Source of the DNA: an uncultured Parasphingopyxis sp. | GTDB taxonomy: Bacteria > Pseudomonadota > Alphaproteobacteria > Sphingomonadales > Sphingomonadaceae | Length of the DNA: 64,000 nucleotides | Direction of reading: 5' to 3' | Assembly: GCF_937129435.1 (NCBI RefSeq) | Contig: NZ_CAKZNF010000004.1 | Location: forward strand, 62,001-126,000 | In this document: positions 62,011 through 64,000 of the stretch, one piece after another | Layout: every line of letters starts with the position of its first letter | Position numbering within the stretch: position 1 is the first letter of the stretch | Notes under the pieces: model-generated | What the model was told of the DNA's origin: nothing | Seen by the model: the letters and a program-made list of their open reading frames with translations, nothing else | Databases searched by the model: none | Made by a program: the position numbers and the translations under genes

Positions 62011-63612
62011 ATGTCGCAGACTGTCGAGGGAGGCGAAGGCCTCGCGCCCGGCGTCCATGAAGAGGGCACGCCCGAAGTCGCCCATCGCGCCACCGGTTAC
62101 AGCTGGTACGTGCTCGGCGTTCTCGTCATCGTCTATGTGCTGAACTTCGTCGACCGGAACATCATCTCGATCCTGGCCGAGGACATCAAGGCGGACCTCG
62201 GCATCCGTGACGACCAGATCGGCTTCCTCTACGGCACGGCGTTCGGTGTGTTCTATGCGCTGTTCGGTATCCCGCTCGGCAAGCTCGCCGATAGCTGGCA
62301 CCGCGTCCGGCTGATGACCGCGGGCCTCGCCATCTGGTCGCTGATGACAGCGCTGTCCGGCTTTGCGAAGAATTTCGCGATGCTCAGCGTCGCACGGGTC
62401 GGCGTCGGCATCGGCGAAGCGACAGCAAGCCCGTCGGCCTATTCGCTGATTTCCGACTGGTTTCCCAAGAAGATGCGGGCGACGGCGCTCGCCATCTATT
62501 CGTCCGGCCTCTACATCGGCGGCGGCGTTTCGCTGCTGATCGGCGGCAAGATCGTCGAATGGTGGAACGAGGCCTATCCGGTCGATGCGCCGCTGGGGCT
62601 TGCCGGCTGGCAGGCCGCCTTCATCATTGTCGGCCTGCCGGGCCTTGTGCTCGCTTGCCTCGTCTTCACGCTCAGGGAACCGCTGCGCGGCCAGAGCGAG
62701 GGGATCGTCAGCCCGCCGGTGAAAGACCCGTTCCGCGGCTTTTTCCGCGAGCTGATCGCCGTTATCCCGCCCTTCACGCTGATCGGCGCGGCGCAGGCCG
62801 GTGGGCGCGGTATCGCGCTGAACGTGCTGGGCGGCGTCGTGATCGGCCTGATCTGCGTCGGCATGGCGCTGGTCACCGACAATTACGTCCAATGGGGCGC
62901 GATCGGCGTCGGTTATTACGCGATCTACAGCTGGGCGACGACGCTCAAGCGCCGCGATGCGCCGACCTTCGGCCTGATATGGGGAACCCCGGCCTTCCTG
63001 ACGACAATCCTCGGCTATGGCATGGTCGCCTTCATGTCGTACGCCGCCAGCTTCTGGGCGGCGCCCTATGCGATCCGCATTCTGGAGGAAGCCCCGGCGA
63101 CGGCAGGCTGGTGGATCGGTGGACCGGGCGCGGTTGCCGGCTTCCTCGGCATCATCATCGGCGGGCGGGTTGCCGATTGGCTCCGTCAGAGCAATCCGGC
63201 CGGACGGCTGATCACCGTCGCCTTCGGTCTCGTGGCCGCCGCCCCGCCGCTTTTCGTGATGTTCACCACCAACGACCCCACGACCTTCTATGTCGCGGCC
63301 TTCCTGCAATCGCTGTTCGGCAGTTCCGCGCTCGGCGGTGCTGCTGCGACCACGCAGGACCTGGTGCTGCCGCGTATGCGTGGAACCGCGACGGCAACAT
63401 TCTTCCTGGCGACGACGCTCGTCGGCCTCGCCCTCGGCCCCTATATGGCCGGGCAGGTCTCGACGATGTCGGGAAGCCTGTCGACGGGTGGGCTGAGCCT
63501 GCTCGCTGCCGTGCCAATCGGCCTGATCCTGCTGTTCATCGCCTATCGCACCGTTCCCGAAGCGGAGCGGACCGTCGTGGCGCGGGCCAGAGCTGCGGGC
63601 GAGGAGATTTAG
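62011..63612 (+). CDS. MFS transporter (spinster-like)
   Basis: A 533-residue major facilitator with twelve predicted segments. The family A motif appears as GIPLGKLADSWHRVRLM after TM2. VLNFVDRNIISILAEDIKAD and ARVGVGIGEATASPSAYSLI are typical of spinster-type permeases found in alphaproteobacteria. A long middle loop (residues about 225-250) and an inserted pair of hydrophobic segments around residues 265-320 exceed a compact MFS. GGGGAG lies 7 bases before ATG 62011; GTG 62008 is an alternative. Substrate unknown. Confidence 0.93.
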   Translation: MSQTVEGGEGLAPGVHEEGTPEVAHRATGYSWYVLGVLVIVYVLNFVDRNIISILAEDIKADLGIRDDQIGFLYGTAFGVFYALFGIPLGKLADSWHRVRLMTAGLAIWSLMTALSGFAKNFAMLSVARVGVGIGEATASPSAYSLISDWFPKKMRATALAIYSSGLYIGGGVSLLIGGKIVEWWNEAYPVDAPLGLAGWQAAFIIVGLPGLVLACLVFTLREPLRGQSEGIVSPPVKDPFRGFFRELIAVIPPFTLIGAAQAGGRGIALNVLGGVVIGLICVGMALVTDNYVQWGAIGVGYYAIYSWATTLKRRDAPTFGLIWGTPAFLTTILGYGMVAFMSYAASFWAAPYAIRILEEAPATAGWWIGGPGAVAGFLGIIIGGRVADWLRQSNPAGRLITVAFGLVAAAPPLFVMFTTNDPTTFYVAAFLQSLFGSSALGGAAATTQDLVLPRMRGTATATFFLATTLVGLALGPYMAGQVSTMSGSLSTGGLSLLAAVPIGLILLFIAYRTVPEAERTVVARARAAGEEI

Positions 63613-63632
63613 GGACCGCGATCTGGCCAATG

Positions 63633-63706
63633 CCGTTAGGGCTGAGCCTGTCGAAGCCCGCTTCTCGATATCGCGAAACGCCCTTCGACAAGCTCAGGGC
63701 AAACGG
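63633..63706. repeat. Palindromic repeat D, copy 2
   Basis: CCGTTAGGGCTGAGCCTG with TCGAAGCCCG on the left is inverted relative to CGCCCTTCGACAAGCTCAGG and GCAAACGG on the right. It matches the copy at 43517-43589 closely, including the central CGCGAAACGCCC. It lies between the convergent MFS and SOD genes. Confidence 0.88.
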
Positions 63707-63727
63707 CCGGAACTTGCCCGCAATCCT

Positions 63728-64000
63728 TTACATCGCCGCGTAGACTTCACCGCAGGCCACGCGCGATCCGGCATCGCCGGCCGGGTCGGTGCGATAGTCG
63801 TCGGGCCCGGCGTGAATCACGACGGCAGCGCCGTCGCCGTCCAGCATCGCCGCCGTGCCGCCGGTGATCCGGGCGCCTTCGACCACCAGTTCGAGAACGC
63901 CGCTACCGTCCTGCCCGACGATCAGATTGGGCATGTCGCCCATATGCTGACCCGCCGGGTTTTCGCGGCCATGCTCGCGGTTCATCGGGTTCCAGTGTCC
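63728..64000 (-). CDS. Cu/Zn superoxide dismutase, C-terminal part (5' end outside the window)
   Basis: The last 90 residues of a Cu/Zn SOD; the frame is open to the window edge and begins GHWNPMNREHGRENPAGQHM. HGRENPAGQHMGDMPNL has metal-binding His residues. VVIHAGPDDYRTDPAGDAGS is the loop with copper-binding His and zinc region, and RVACGEVYAA carries the disulfide Cys. It dismutates superoxide, probably in the periplasm. The signal peptide cannot be seen. Confidence 0.93.
   Translation of the reverse strand, partial: GHWNPMNREHGRENPAGQHMGDMPNLIVGQDGSGVLELVVEGARITGGTAAMLDGDGAAVVIHAGPDDYRTDPAGDAGSRVACGEVYAAM

Noticed and set aside
1..64000. Prophage or integrated genomic island
   Set aside because: No integrase, phage structural gene, tRNA target or long compositional break was seen; the only mobile element is the single IS.

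Overview
The window is high-GC chromosomal DNA of a free-living alphaproteobacterium, most likely Sphingomonadales. Pointers are the two-subunit glycine decarboxylase (gcvPA/gcvPB), the two-subunit glycyl-tRNA synthetase, the TrcR/DUF1013 cell-cycle regulator, DUF1192 and DUF3035 proteins, ispH-thrB-rnhA linkage and a CpaA-E/TadBC pilus locus. Genus cannot be fixed from the sequence alone. There are no rRNA or tRNA genes that I can see, no CRISPR array and no prophage. The only insertion sequence is an IS5-family element at 40684-41535. No gap longer than 300 bases lacks a gene except the one holding this IS. Bases 1-151 show nothing I can assign.

Layout. 152-7974: surface-glycan or polysaccharide-type genes (two PLP aminotransferases, a glycosyltransferase-like protein, a methyltransferase, a FemAB/GNAT-like acyltransferase, and a sulfotransferase-TPR-GT2 fusion). 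8039-13885: a PilZ protein, then the glycine cleavage operon gcvT-gcvH-gcvPA-gcvPB-DUF938 (minus strand) behind a tandem glycine riboswitch. 13953-19450: a lipoprotein, ispH-thrB-rnhA, a DUF1508 miniprotein, a FAD oxidoreductase and an alpha/beta hydrolase. 19494-26747: Tad/Flp pilus genes cpaA-B-C-D-E and tadB-C, with no cpaF ATPase and no pilin gene here. 26920-33432: glyQ-glyS-membrane protein-ppdK (minus strand). 33549-36516: three tandem TraB/GumN paralogues. 36596-40663: ileS-lspA-DUF3035. 40684-41535: the IS. 41605-52565: trcR, a glycosyltransferase plus metallophosphoesterase pair, GSCFA protein, quinone oxidoreductase, DUF1192, clpA and a class A penicillin-binding protein. 52575-58714: an HxlR-type regulator divergent from eight detoxification-type genes (VOC, GST, DUF1428, DHFR-like). 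58722-64000: GFA, Bax-inhibitor-1, thpR, fructosamine kinase, low-molecular-weight phosphatase, an MFS transporter and the 5'-truncated end of a Cu/Zn superoxide dismutase gene.

Glycine metabolism is prominent: a riboswitch-controlled cleavage operon, and glycyl-tRNA synthetase co-directional with pyruvate phosphate dikinase.

The most unusual signal is repetitive. At least seven families of palindromic repeats occur. Two of them (called A and B here) are inserted in frame inside two essential aminoacyl-tRNA synthetase genes, glyS and ileS, each of which carries one A and one B element. Both genes also contain a patch of visibly lower G+C. A further palindromic element (G) fills two convergent intergenic gaps. 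One copy has 35-base perfect arms and carries side hairpins that differ in sequence but stay paired. The other copy has been split by the IS.
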